From: Nemertoderma westbladi
Lineage: Eukaryota > Xenacoelomorpha > Nemertodermatida > Nemertodermatidae
Length of the DNA: 43,249 nt
NCBI GenBank assembly: GCA_032718475.1
Contig: JAUCBJ010005838.1
Span: forward strand, 1-43,249
Direction: 5' to 3'
Within the stretch, counting starts at the first letter, position 1. Every line of letters starts with the position of its first letter. Positions 1 through 10,361 of the stretch are shown here, piece by piece. The notes under the pieces were generated by a model that saw nothing but the letters and a program-made list of their open reading frames with translations, was not told where the DNA came from and made no database searches. The translations under genes and the position numbers were made by a program.

Positions 1-1445
1 CCCTCCCACCGTCGTACTTAGCGATCCCCCCCCCCCCCCCCCCCCCCCCCACCCACATTCCCGTTACCCTCCACCCCCCAAACACATACAATATTTCAAA
101 ATGTTTCAATCTAGATGTCTGATAAGCAAAAACATACTATTATTTTTCTCTCCAAAACAATAAACAGATGTTACCAATTTGGGGAAAAGAGCAAGTTATG
201 GAGACGGTAAAAATAAGCAATGATGTTATCAAATGAGGGAAATGAGTAATAATAAAATTCTATACACCCATAATGACCCATCTAATGACCCATCTTGAAA
301 GTCAAATCATTGGCCTAACGAAACAGGTAACAGGTAGCAACAGTCAAATAGTAATAGTGATGGTAATACCAACGACTATTCCACATGCTTATCGAACATA
401 AATAATTTGTACTGTAGTTCATTGACGGTTACCCTATGGATTCAGTAAATTAGTTTGGTAGACCTTCAAACGTGGTAATCTCGAAACGGTATGTACTACG
501 GATCCTGGCCCTTCCCCAGAACAAATTGGCTACTACTTGCTGGAATTAACTATTGTTATATGTGACATTTTAGTGCCGGTTAAAGCCATATAATCATGTT
601 TTAAATCCAATCGCATTACGTGACGCATTGCATTGCGCATTCGGACGTTTGCCAAACAAAGGGGCATATTCTGGGCTTCTGTACATGCCTGTTGCCAAGA
701 GCAACAACCCATAGCAGAGGCTTTTAATTCGGCACTACAATAACTTCCACAAAACCAACTCTATTTGATTGGCCGTGTAAATATAAAGAAAATTGTGAAA
801 AAAAGTGTCGGACGTTTGTGAGATTTATAAGAGTTTATTTAACACCAAATTTTCTTTACATGCAAGTATGCACTACCACTTTGTAATAGCTTAATTGATG
901 CAGTAATAGATAACCTTGATATTGGTACCGGAAACATCAATTTATTCCGAGTACTTTAGAAATTATGACGGATCATAAACTGACTTAATTTTGAAGAATT
1001 ATCTCAAAAAATGAGATAGTCTCATTCATTTTACTAAATCTGTACAAACGGCCCTAGTGATGACTTTTTAAATATAATATTCATAATCTATGATAAAAAT
1101 GGCACCAGAAAGTGTATTCAGTGATAACAAATTATGCATTTTATATTTTAAGTTTTTTGCCCGTTTCTTATGGAATTGACCATATGTGTATATGAATAAT
1201 AGTTATTCTAGAACATAGGTCCTATGTAGTTTATATTCCTTAGAAATCTTATAGCTATCAACAAGTACTTACGTACCGTAGCCCTAGCCGAAGATATACA
1301 GTACGAAGCTGTGGTATTCAATTACCGCATACCTAAAACTTACTGTATCTTACAATAGGCCTATGTATATACTGTACTGTATATATATATCACCACCTAC
1401 TGTCTACTCTGCATATTACAATGAAAAGTAATTATAAAATTAATT
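1..1445. other. Intergenic AT-rich sequence, no gene seen
   Basis: No ORF with protein-like composition was found on either strand. The stretch starts with a 25-base poly-C run at 26-50. Around 160-215 there is one diverged copy of the 67-bp unit that is tandemly repeated at 35744-35925 (shared words include AACAATAAACAG and a GGGAAA-GAGCA-GTTA stretch). Near 1360-1390 there are TATA and CTGTA repeats. It may hold the promoter of the ORF at 1446, but no convincing TATA box with a matching initiator could be picked. Confidence 0.6.
26..50 (+). repeat. Poly-C homopolymer run (25 C)
   Basis: An uninterrupted run of C from 26 to 50, followed by further C-rich sequence to about 78. The run length is likely to be unreliable in any assembly. 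A second, interrupted C-rich tract lies at about 42851-42880. Confidence 0.9.
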
Positions 1446-2054
1446 ATGGAAGACAATATCACAGTAACTTTGCAGGAATTCCTCGAAGGATGTGTTTACA
1501 AATCCCGCCATGCTGATAGACTTGCGCTTACACCCTATATGATAGGCAACGGTGAAATTATTTATCACAGAAAAACTGAGACGATTTCTCATCATGAAGA
1601 TGTCACTACAATTGATAACATTATAATCAAACTTAGTGCAGAAGTTGATAATGGCAGACAAGATGAATCGCTAGATGTTAAACCCACTTACTATGAGAAC
1701 TATTTCTGTGTGAATATTGCCATGACAGGCAAGTCATTTATTCTGCACTTGTTTCAGCATCCTGATTCACCCCGTCGCGATCAAAAAAAGCTATTGATCA
1801 CATTTACAGGAATAGGTTATAAGCGCATTGAAAGAAATAAAGTGGTAGTTTTTGTTGAAGATGGAGTGAGCTGCGACGCAAAAGTGTTGTTGTATTTTAA
1901 GAACAAAGGTAAAGTCGATTCAATTGTTGAAAAGTTCCGCTATCATTCCATACTTGAATGGAAATTCTTCAAAACAGCGAAAAAACGTCGCTCTTCGTTG
2001 GGGAGGCATTTATTGCGACTATCTGATGAAAAGGTTCGCCCTATTTGGTTTTGA
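1446..2054 (+). CDS. Hypothetical protein, 202 residues, single open exon
   Basis: The ORF starts with ATG at 1446 and ends with TGA. Its composition is protein-like: charged residues mixed with alternating hydrophobic stretches, suggesting a beta-rich globular domain (for example KVVVFVEDGV and KVLLYFKNKG, residues about 140-160). A basic C-terminal segment near residues 176-190 contains KKRRSS. No signal peptide, membrane segment, metal-binding cluster or catalytic motif was recognised. No intron boundary is evident and no coding sequence runs into it from upstream, so it could be a single-exon gene, a retrocopy or a captured exon. I do not recognise the family. The product is probably soluble and cytoplasmic or nuclear. 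The start was chosen as the first in-frame ATG. Confidence 0.45.
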   Translation: MEDNITVTLQEFLEGCVYKSRHADRLALTPYMIGNGEIIYHRKTETISHHEDVTTIDNIIIKLSAEVDNGRQDESLDVKPTYYENYFCVNIAMTGKSFILHLFQHPDSPRRDQKKLLITFTGIGYKRIERNKVVVFVEDGVSCDAKVLLYFKNKGKVDSIVEKFRYHSILEWKFFKTAKKRRSSLGRHLLRLSDEKVRPIWF

Positions 2055-2329
2055 GAACACCCCCTCCAAAATTGATATACATATAATACTTTTTACCTAG
2101 GTTTTTATGGCACTAGGCCCTATAAATACTACTACAGATACAAAGTGTCCCCTCCCCATCTTACCGTAAAATTTTGTATTTCTCTAATAGGTTGGATAGT
2201 CTTTAAATAATTTACAGCTACTTTGAAGCTTTTAAAAACGTCGCAATTTATTGAAAATTTATAATATCACTGCTACAGTGCTACTACAGTAAATAATATA
2301 CCTGTTGTCGTAAGTGTCGTAAGTGAGCC

Positions 2330-2405
2330 AGACCTGTTTTTAACGATAAGCATATAGTATGCCATACTGCTGTGTACTGGTCCAGGTATCGTTAAAAACA
2401 GGTCT
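2330..2405. repeat. Perfect 18-bp inverted repeat with 40-nt loop
   Basis: The arm at 2330-2347 (AGACCTGTTTTTAACGAT) is the exact reverse complement of 2388-2405. The loop at 2348-2387 holds smaller partial palindromes. The 76-nt unit lies 240 bp upstream of the oxygenase ORF. It could be a tiny MITE, a hairpin RNA precursor or a chance remnant. There is no coding potential. Confidence 0.8.
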
Positions 2406-2645
2406 CTTCAACGATGCCATTTACACATTAAAGCGGGAAATTTGAATTCAGCAAAGAAGAGCAAACCTATTTCGTATTTTTAACGACACGTGTAAACTAC
2501 CGAACCGCTACCCCTACCCCAGCTGTAAATTTAGTTCTGTTATCAGTATCAGTACAGCAGTAGGCCTACCCCTACAGTATATTACATAAATTAAGATGAA
2601 CCATTAACTTAATTAATTAGGTATATTAACTAGGCCTATTTCATA

Positions 2646-3578
2646 ATGGCGAAACCGAAACTGCGTAACTCAAAGAGTTCCAAAAGTAGAGGCAAACGAT
2701 GGAACTACGCTTTGTATGCGATAGTTATCGCTTCTATCAGTGGACTTCTTTGTTACTATGGGGACCATATACAAATATCAATCTATCATATATTCGAGCG
2801 CCATCTGGCGACACCCGACGGCACTGTAAATCGGAGCCAAGTTGTTCTAGCTTCCGCTTCTAAGTCGGTAGATCTCGCCCATCGCGTAGTAAACTGTTCC
2901 GATGATTACCGCGAGGAGCCGTTCGCAGGCTGCACGCCTACAGTCTGCGGTCGCGGTGTAACCGATACCCTGATCCCACGCGAGATGGCGCTGGTCCTCC
3001 GCGGCCTGGCTTCACGGGGACTCCAACTCGGAGGATCCTCTGGTGGCGTCTCCGTGCTCAACCTCCACACCGGGGCGCTCTCCTACGACGATAAGTTCGT
3101 CGACGTCTATAAACTCATCCGGAAACGTCCCGATTCGGCGACCTACTTCCAGCCGGAGGCCCTCGAAGTCTACGACGAGACAAAAAGGAAGATTAAGCTC
3201 CGGATCGCGAACCACTTTGGCGTGGATCCGACCAAGTTGTTCCTAACGAGTCCGACGTTCTTCTCTCGGATGGAGGGGAAACCGGCACGAACTCTTCACG
3301 ACGAGTACTGGCACAGCCACGTCGACAAGGTCACCTACGAATCCTTCCATTACACCGCTCTTCTCTACCTATCGGACTACGGAACCGACTTCCACGGTGG
3401 CCGTTTCGTTTTCGACGATCTCCATGGCAACACGACTGTGGAACCTCGTCTCGGAAGGGTTTCCTTTTTTACTTCCGGTTCTGAGAATAAACATCATGTT
3501 GAACGCGTTACAGACGGGTTGCGTTACGCCGTTACAGTGGCCTTTACTTGTGATCCTACTAAGGAACTGTTACAATAG
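2646..3578 (+). CDS. ogfod3: OGFOD3-like 2-oxoglutarate/Fe(II)-dependent oxygenase, membrane anchored
   Basis: The product is 310 residues, close to the length I know for animal OGFOD3 (about 320). Residues 1-18 are basic and residues about 19-39 form one membrane segment, so it is probably a type II membrane protein with the catalytic domain on the luminal side. The C-terminal half is a prolyl-4-hydroxylase-type double-stranded beta helix. The iron ligands are H225-x-D227 and the distal H284, and R293 fits the 2-oxoglutarate-binding arginine. Expected products are a hydroxylated substrate, succinate and CO2; the substrate of OGFOD3 is not known to me. The start ATG has A at -3 and G at +4, and AATAAA follows the stop by about 120 bases. 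Vertebrate OGFOD3 genes have many introns, but this copy has none, and its body is GC-rich between AT-rich flanks. It may therefore be a retrocopy that kept an intact frame, or a lineage with lost introns. The family call is firm; orthology is less so. Confidence 0.85.
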   Translation: MAKPKLRNSKSSKSRGKRWNYALYAIVIASISGLLCYYGDHIQISIYHIFERHLATPDGTVNRSQVVLASASKSVDLAHRVVNCSDDYREEPFAGCTPTVCGRGVTDTLIPREMALVLRGLASRGLQLGGSSGGVSVLNLHTGALSYDDKFVDVYKLIRKRPDSATYFQPEALEVYDETKRKIKLRIANHFGVDPTKLFLTSPTFFSRMEGKPARTLHDEYWHSHVDKVTYESFHYTALLYLSDYGTDFHGGRFVFDDLHGNTTVEPRLGRVSFFTSGSENKHHVERVTDGLRYAVTVAFTCDPTKELLQ

Positions 3579-3695
3579 GTCGTCTACCTACCTACTGTAT
3601 TTACTTAATTGTTATTGTTTGGTGTTGTTTATCATGGGTTACTTTTAATTTTAAATAATTAAGTTATCGGTTTATTTTTATATAAAAAATAGGGC

Positions 3696-3701
3696 AATAA
3701 A
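3696..3701 (+). terminator. Candidate polyadenylation signal AATAAA
   Basis: AATAAA lies 118 bases after the stop of the OGFOD3-like gene in an AT-rich 3' flank. It is the first canonical hexamer downstream and fits as the signal for that transcript. Confidence 0.5.
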
Positions 3702-3911
3702 AAGAACAATATATTTCAGTCAACAAAAGATACGAACTAAATGCGTATATGATTTTGGGTAGTTTTGACAGGATAGGGCCGAAACGGTCAAAAACTAGTC
3801 AGATGGCGTTAACAATCGTAATCCTTTTATTATTGATCCGTCCTCTTAAAAATATAACAATTTTATGCGATATTGTGAGACGTTCCACATAATGATCTGC
3901 ATTATTATTGC

Positions 3912-3946
3912 CACATACATACACATACATACACATACATACACAT
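3912..3946. repeat. Microsatellite, 10-bp unit ACACATACAT
   Basis: Three and a half near-perfect copies of a 10-bp unit. The ORFs read through it on the minus strand (for example a Cys/Val/Tyr-rich one) are artefacts of the repeat. Confidence 0.85.
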
Positions 3947-4296
3947 CCACGTACAACCACATACCACAACTTGTTAGCGGAACACTTGTATAAATGCATT
4001 CAATAATATCATTGTTAATTTTATTTAATTTAAGGACATCTGGGTTCCTATTCATCATGCTTGATGATACATTCAGTAGTATATTTCGAAACAACAAAAA
4101 AATGCAATTCCAGAATAATTATTGTATAAAGATACCACAATAATTTTTTTATTTTAAATGAATATTTGACTTGTTCTGGAACGTTTTAAAGAGACGTAAT
4201 AAAAAATAGTGTATCAAAAGAAAAGGGTGTTCTCAAAAAAGTTAGATCCAAAAGGTCTATAGGAATGCATTAGACAATAAATTTGATCTCGACGCG

Positions 4297-4770
4297 ATGT
4301 ACACAGATGAAGGAAGTCACATTCCTAACCTCCTTCGAGCTGCAGTAAACTGGGTCGAGACATTCGGCTTCGGTTATGGTGACTTGTATGTAGATCCTCA
4401 CAATAAATTATTCGCAAACGACTTTCGTGTTCGTTGTACGCAAAAATGTAAACGACGATTTCTAAAAAAATTGATAGTGAAGAATACCCTGCCTCTTGGA
4501 AGATATGCACGCGTTCGAAGATTCAGGCATTTGGTCTGTGGCGTGGTGGTTGGGTGTTTTAGAGATCACATTGAGAAGAACAAGTGTGGAGATGGCTTTA
4601 CACTAGCGGACAGCAACATCGAGGTTTGCAAGTTTTTTCAGGAACATATTCAGAAAACATTGGACACTCAGAAAACATTGGACACTCGGAAAGGTAAATA
4701 CGACTGTATGCTACGCCGACAACGTCAAAACGAAACTGTATCCTTTGTGCGCGTGACTGTCGTTTATTGA
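4297..4770 (+). CDS. Hypothetical protein, 157 residues
   Basis: The frame is open from 4246 (just after a TAG at 4243), and the first ATG is at 4297. The N-terminal part, residues about 1-45, looks like real coding sequence, with helical LLRAAVNWVE and an aromatic stretch. The middle is strongly basic (CTQKCKRRFLKKL, residues about 47-59). Near residues 121-131 the DNA carries a short direct duplication encoding KTLDTQKTLDTR. No known domain was recognised. Residues upstream of the ATG also look coding, so this may be part of a longer gene or a decayed one whose 5' end is missing. It is flanked by AT-rich DNA without other genes. I have low confidence that it is functional. Confidence 0.3.
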   Translation: MYTDEGSHIPNLLRAAVNWVETFGFGYGDLYVDPHNKLFANDFRVRCTQKCKRRFLKKLIVKNTLPLGRYARVRRFRHLVCGVVVGCFRDHIEKNKCGDGFTLADSNIEVCKFFQEHIQKTLDTQKTLDTRKGKYDCMLRRQRQNETVSFVRVTVVY

Positions 4771-5962
4771 TTTGGTTAGAATAACATACAACTGCAACAT
4801 GTTCCTTACCATCAAATGATATTTAACAAAAATTAACATTAATTGATGTTAATTAATGGTTATCAGCAGGTGGTTGTTAGCGAAGCGCTTATATCATGTG
4901 CAATTAATAGTATTACTTTTTTGCATCAGTTACCTTAATATGTGGGTCAATTTTGGATAATTTCAATATCTGACAATGTGATAATGTCAATTTTCGCTTT
5001 AGTTGTGTACTATATATACAGTATCAGGGTGAAATTATTTACTTATTTGTTATGTGTTCAATTATTAATCCATTCAATTTATTAACATCAATAAGTTCAA
5101 TTCAGTTATATAAATTAATTATCTTTCCATATTAAAATAAATATACATTTATATAGCGCCATTTAGCGTTATGGTCAATTAATAATTGTATGCTACAACA
5201 ACTGTACTTCTACTGTAATTACCGAGATATAGCAATTAATAATGTGCTGCAGGTCAGTGTAATGTTTTTCCTTTCCCATTGAGTCTACTGCTTATTACAA
5301 AATTAATTAAATCATTCTGGGCTTCTAATTAGGGAACTCTGGTTCGATCCCTAAATGGGGCAGCACAGTTTGGGCGCAGTGCTTTAAATGCTGCAACCTA
5401 GCCCAACCCGGGCGTTCAACCTTCAGAGGTCGATATTTAATTAAATTATTCTGGAACATCACTATTTCGATAGTATACTTGTTATCCTGCTCTATATTTT
5501 GTTTGACTTATACTGTACAGTATATGTTACATTACAAATTTTTTGGAGTATTTTGAAATTTTACTCATTGTTTGATGTTGCTATTTTTGTGCCCCAATGA
5601 CAATGTCTCACGCAATATTAGTTGTTTTTATGTAAAATTGTTCGCTGGGATATTTAAAAAAACTGGAACAAAATTCCTGAGTCACACCAACCCCTTTGAA
5701 ACCCACCGGGTCTGAAATAAGGGTGTAATATTTGATTCAGCCCATAGCCGACGTGTAGGCCTAACTGTAAACCACTGCAGTAGGCCTACTGTATGTTCGT
5801 AAATTGTATTAATCCAATACTCTGAATTTTTTGTATGCACCATCCCTATTCTAATTAAAACCTCTTTTAAACTTAATAAAATAATAATACACTCATGTAG
5901 GCCTACATACATGTACCTTGTATAATATTTTATACAATATAATATTTGTTATACTATTCTAG
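4771..5962. other. AT-rich non-coding stretch with a possible SINE fragment
   Basis: No supported gene. At 5341-5350 the word GGTTCGATCC matches a tRNA-type B box, inside a moderately GC-rich patch (about 5315-5440) that differs from its AT-rich surroundings. No A box at the right distance and no cloverleaf can be drawn, so at best this is a decayed tRNA-derived SINE. TAGGCCTAC palindromes occur near 5755-5790 and 5898. Confidence 0.35.
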
Positions 5963-6474
5963 GAAGTTCACCAATTTCACTTAACGATTATGATTCAATT
6001 ATGAATTATGTAAAAACGCAAAACAGTACATACAGAGGAACCCGAAGTCCTTCATACGACCCGATAAGTCAAATGGCAGCATTTAGGGAGGATATCAGAA
6101 TAATATTCGGTTCACACGAGTATGAAGGATATACTAGAAACCGAACTTCTAGTAACACAGATTCATTCGGAACGGAGACCAATCTAGACACCAGCAGTCT
6201 AGATTCCTATACAACGATTTCAAGTCCCAGCCCTAGCAACAGAGATTCCTATGCACCAATGTCCAGTCCCAACCCTGGCATCAGAGGTTCGTATGCGATG
6301 CGTGTCAATCCTGATTCTAGCGACAATTCTTGCGACGGAAGTTCGGGTACTGATGCTGCTATAGTCGATCTCAATTCTAGCCACGGAAGTTCGTGTACTA
6401 CAATGAGTCTCAATATTAACGTTGATAGATTAATCAAAAAGTTGAATGCTAAACTCTCAACAGATCGCCTGTAA
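5963..6474 (+). CDS. Probable Ser/Thr-rich terminal exon (first ATG at 6001)
   Basis: The frame is open back through a splice-acceptor-like sequence (TATACTATTCTAG) ending at 5962. The twelve codons between it and the ATG at 6001 look like the coding that follows (Ser, Pro, Asp, Tyr). The 157 residues from the ATG are low-complexity and rich in Ser, Thr, Asn and Tyr, with a repeated S-S-P-x-P-x-x-x-R-D/G-S-Y-A pattern at about residues 74-101. The last 20 residues (VDRLIKKLNAKL) could form a short amphipathic helix. No enzyme domain was seen. I read it as the last coding exon of a gene that starts upstream, or a small stand-alone ORF. Upstream exons were not found in this window. Confidence 0.35.
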
Positions 6475-6614
6475 TCATTAGTCTCTTTGCTCTTTTCTAG
6501 ATATTTTCAGAGATTTCAAATATAAAACTGCTTCAAATGCAATTTTTTTATTTGGTGGGGGGATTTACCCCCAATATATTCTTTTAGATTACTCCTAAAC
6601 TTTCGATTGTTATT

Positions 6615-6728
6615 GAGCTCGCTTGGTAAATAGCGTTATTGCAATAATACTTGAGCTCGCTTGGTAAATAGCGTTATTGCAATAATACTTTAGCTCGCTT
6701 GGTAAATAGCGTTATTGCAATAATAATT
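6615..6728. repeat. 38-bp tandem repeat, three copies
   Basis: Three almost identical units start at 6615, 6653 and 6691, each beginning GAGCTCGCTTGGTAAATAGC (the third starts TAGCTC) and ending GCAATAATACTT or a close variant. AT-rich sequence with related TTATTGCAAT words follows to about 6810, suggesting older decayed copies. No gene is present from 6475 to 7344. Confidence 0.95.
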
Positions 6729-7347
6729 AAGTATTCTTATAAAATACTAATAGTTATTGCAATTATATTAATTTTATCACAATAATATTATTTTTACTGC
6801 AATGATATTTGGCCCTACCTACTTTAAATAAAAAAATATTATTTAATTAAAATACTAAAACTATACCTTAATATACAGCTATATTCCCACTATTACTATA
6901 GTGGGATTGTCCTTAAATCATCCCGTTGAGTGTTCTCAACCGATTTTGATCAAATTTTCCGAGGTGATGAATATTATCGCAATGTTATTTTTTGAAGTTT
7001 CCTGTTACCATATAAATTGGCTGTTATTTTCCCCACTACTTCGCTACATACTGTACTTCTTATAGAAATGGGGAGGGATGTAATATGTCAGCTCCTTCAG
7101 TAGCTGTAACATTTTAATTTTTCGGTTTTCGAGTTTTAAGGCCATGTAAAACCCTAAATAAATATATAATATTCATCCTTTCGACCATCAATATATAGAG
7201 AAATAAAAACCATTTCTACAGCAGCCTTTAATTCTTCACGGTCTACTTCCATCTGTGAAAAAAGATTTGACATTTTCTTGACAGTGGTACAGTATGTGCC
7301 ATGTACTACTACTACTAGGATCGGCATGCTGCATTGCAGCTGCATTT

Positions 7348-8007
7348 TTAAGAATACTGTGCCGGCTTATCTACAAAATTGCACCGCCACAACTCCCTAT
7401 CACCCATGACATTTGCTAGATCATCCGCATCATCAAGGCCAGTGTCCTTTAAGATGCGTCTCAAGAAAGTCATGTGCTGTCCACCATGCTTATTCACTCC
7501 ATGAGGCTGCCAAAGTACAAGATTATGCACTGGCTGGTCCTCACGGCGAAAGCAATGTCCTGCAAAGCGGAGGCGATTTTGTTCTAGTGTCAAACTTGGG
7601 GGAACCAATGAGACACCGCCAATGTTATATAGTGTCTGGTTGGAGATGTGTGCATTGAACTTGACACAATGAACCCGGCGTAGCATTCTTGTGAATGTGC
7701 CGTCCAGCGATTTGGTGTCCTCAGCAGTTAGAGCCCAGCATGGACTCCCATAGAGGAGTACTGGAACTACTGCTGCTCTAAATAACCGGACCTTAAGTTT
7801 CCGATTAATTCACGGTGACTTCCAAATCCTGGAAAGCCTATTCAAGGCTGCCCATGCCTTTCCCTTACGTATTCGAAGGTCCTCACCTGACTTCCGGTTC
7901 CATGATCTCAGGTAACAGAAGTCATCCACATGCTCAAGCATACCATCTTTTGAGCTTATGCTCATCCGATCAGAGACTTGCTGAGGACTTTCAAAGTTAA
8001 CTGTCAA
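7348..8007 (-). pseudogene. LINE polyprotein C-terminal region, frameshifted
   Basis: ORFs 8007-7810 and 7686-7348 follow the reverse transcriptase on the minus strand. They hold the thumb-like and C-terminal regions, with FCYLRSW (the usual aromatic F-x-YLG strand), RLRFAGHCFRR and DRELWRCN. No zinc finger is obvious. The last ORF ends a few bases from the inferred 3' end of the element. Frame changes make it non-functional. Confidence 0.7.
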
Positions 8008-8044
8008 AATTTTGGTCTTTCTGGAGTTAATAAAAAGACCAACA

Positions 8045-9081
8045 CTAGAAGCAGCATGTTCTAATGAGCTGAGTGAGGAGCCGTTGGGCTCCCTCTAGTG
8101 ATTCTGAGAGTACTCCTAAGTCATCAGCAAAGTCTAGATCAGTTAGATACTTGGCAGGATTTCCTCGACTTCTGGAGCCAGTAGGTAGAGTTATCATCAC
8201 CCCATCATCATTATGATGATAGGACATGCGTAGAACATAGTCAACAACAATTATGAACAAGAATGGTGCAAGTGTGTCTCCCTGGAGGACGCCCCATAAC
8301 ACTTCAAATGGTTCTGTGTCACCGTCAACAGTAGACACAAATGTTGTCGAACCATCGTATACTGATCTGATTGCTGCAATAATTTCATCAGGAATCCCAT
8401 ATAATGAAAGTATGATGAACATACGTGAGCGAGTGACTGAATCAAAGACCTTGAAGAAATCAACAAAGATAACAGCCAGATGCCTGTCTTTCTTTTTTGA
8501 TAACTCTTCAATTATCTTTCTAAGTGCCAAAATGGAATCAATGGTCCCACGACCTTTACGGAACCCATTCTGATTTCCACGGAGCAGTCTCTCAATGGGA
8601 TCCCTGATGCGATTTAATATAATTATATTGTATGTATAGCTTTGCAGCAATCGAGATCAATGAGATTCCCCGAAAAGAACCATGGAGTGTTAGGTTGCCC
8701 TTCTTGGGAACTGGTACCAACTTATTTGTTTTCATTTCTTGTGGGACTCTTGTTGTATGTACGGTACATGTCTACTATGATGGGATAGATGAGCTTTAAA
8801 CACTCAGGTATTTTAAAGACCTCAGGGGGAACACCATCTACTCCACTGGCACGATTGGTCTTAATGCTCTTTGCAGCAGCCTTCACTTCTGCAAAGGAGA
8901 TATCACCAATGGGAATATCTGGGAGTACAGACTCAGACACTTTTACTTCTATAAAGTGATCAGGCAATACCATGTCATTATTGAGGAGCTTTTCAAAGTG
9001 GGCCTTCCAACCATTGAGGCGATCGGCTGGTGATTCAGCCTTAACCTTGGTGGTTGGTTGGCTTTTTCGACCAGCAAGCAA
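8045..9081 (-). pseudogene. LINE reverse transcriptase domain, frameshifted
   Basis: Pieces at 9081-8722 and 8650-8045 carry the reverse transcriptase motifs in order: NRASGVDGVPPEVFK, NQNGFRKGRGTIDS, AVIFVDFFKVFDSV (first catalytic Asp), GVLQGDTLAPFLF and LDFADDLGVL (catalytic Asp pair). In many LINEs the second motif reads with Ala before FDSV; here it is Val. The frame breaks between 8722 and 8650. The enzyme copied LINE RNA at the nicked target. Confidence 0.85.
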
Positions 9082-9362
9082 GTTGATCGATCTCGATGCC
9101 TGGGTTGATTGCCTGCTGTCGTCAGCATCATTGATGGCATCAACCTGTTGGTTTATTAGCTCCTGTAAATTAACAGAGTACTGCCTGTTCAGGGACCTAG
9201 ATGCAGCCTTAACTGCATTCTTGGCCGCTGTAGTCTGTTTGAGTCGGGACTCTTTCTGCGTCTTGTAGAGGTCATTTCGGCACTTCTGAATTTTGTTGTC
9301 ATTCCAGGGGGCCCGTTTCCTGTTTCGAGGGTATACAGGAACTGTTTCTGCAGCTGCTGCTG

Positions 9363-10225
9363 CTAACTTAACTGCCTCTGTGAAGGCAGTATAGTCCTAC
9401 AGTGATCTGCCGCCTCAGAGGCAAGAGCCTCATACCTGTTGCTCAGCTGTAGTGTGAAGCTGGATATCACACTTGGCTGTTGCAACAGGGAGGACCAGTC
9501 ATGCCGCGGCAAGGCAGATTTCGTTGTTCTGCTAGCACGCAGACTAAGTCTTACCTTGGCCAGAATAAGGCGGTAATCACTGGAGAAGGGTCGTAGTGTA
9601 AATGCATTACAGTCTTGTATAGAGCTCCTGTATTTCCTACGAAACAGGATATGGTCTATCTGGGATTTGTGACCACTGGGTCCACTATGAGTCCATAGCT
9701 TTCCAGTTCGCTTCTTGAACTGGGTTCCAGCCGAAAACAATCCATTTCCAGAGATAAAATCCTGAAGATGGACGGAATTTCGGTTAACACTATTGCTATA
9801 GACCCAGGGCGATGTAGGTGAATGATGCAGACTTACATTAAAGTCTCCCAGGAATGTTAAGAATGCATGCTGATCCACTCCATCAGTAGCTGCTTGTAGA
9901 AATTTTCCACCTCCTCTACAGGGGCAACACTAGTTGGAGAGTAGCACACAATCAGAACCACCTTAGGAAACTTCTTAGCCAGTCTACCAGAACATGAGAA
10001 GTGGCAACGGATGATGCGGTTAGAGATTTGGTCTATTTTGTCCAATGCTGCATGTGCAGTTGAATTCATCAATAGACCAATTCCACCATTGCCACTATCA
10101 TCTGCTAAAGCGAGGGCGAGTCGCCAACCGCCCCCCATGCCCTTAATCAGAACCTCATCAGTCTGTCCAGTCTGCATTCGGTGCTCTTGAACACCCACTG
10201 CACTAAGAGAAAGCTTATCTGCCAA
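9363..10225 (-). pseudogene. LINE endonuclease domain (APE type), frameshifted
   Basis: Two ORFs (10225-9857 and 9878-9363) together carry an exonuclease-endonuclease-phosphatase fold. Landmarks in order are GVQEHR (catalytic Glu), GNGGIGLLM, LTFLGDFNVS (Asp and Asn), SQIDHILFRR (Asp) and SSDYRLI, where the usual final Ser-Asp-His has become Ser-Asp-Tyr. The enzyme nicks target DNA to prime reverse transcription. The frame changes near 9857-9878. The changed last catalytic His and the frameshift argue that it is inactive. Confidence 0.8.
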
Positions 10226-10361
10226 GGCAGTCAGCTCACCCGAGTGTTAGGGTGTTTACTGAAGCTAGTCTAGTAATCACTTTTATGTATATTAATCACA
10301 TTTTAGCAAATTAAACAAAATTAACCAAAATTAATTCAACGATCAAACAACAATCAATTAA

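Larger units (their letters stand above)
7345..10250 (-). mobile_element. RTE-like LINE (non-LTR retrotransposon), decayed
   Basis: Read on the minus strand, the order is apurinic endonuclease (10225-9363), a linker, reverse transcriptase (9081-8045) and a C-terminal region (8007-7348), which is the layout of a one-ORF LINE. The short spacing and the C-terminal pattern R-L-R-x-A-G-H followed by L-x-W-x-P-H-G resemble RTE-clade polyproteins often misnamed craniofacial development protein 2. The clade is inferred from pattern memory. Frame changes and stops occur in every domain, so the copy is dead. The 5' end abuts the minus-strand polyprotein remnant at about 10250. A 3' tail or target duplication could not be fixed. 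Confidence 0.8.

Noticed and set aside
5315-5440. tRNA gene or intact SINE suggested by a B-box match at 5341
   Set aside because: No A box at suitable distance and no cloverleaf; kept only as a possible decayed SINE fragment.
7154-7345. 63-codon minus-strand ORF next to the LINE 3' end
   Set aside because: No domain, AT-rich, and starts in a poorly conserved low-complexity stretch.
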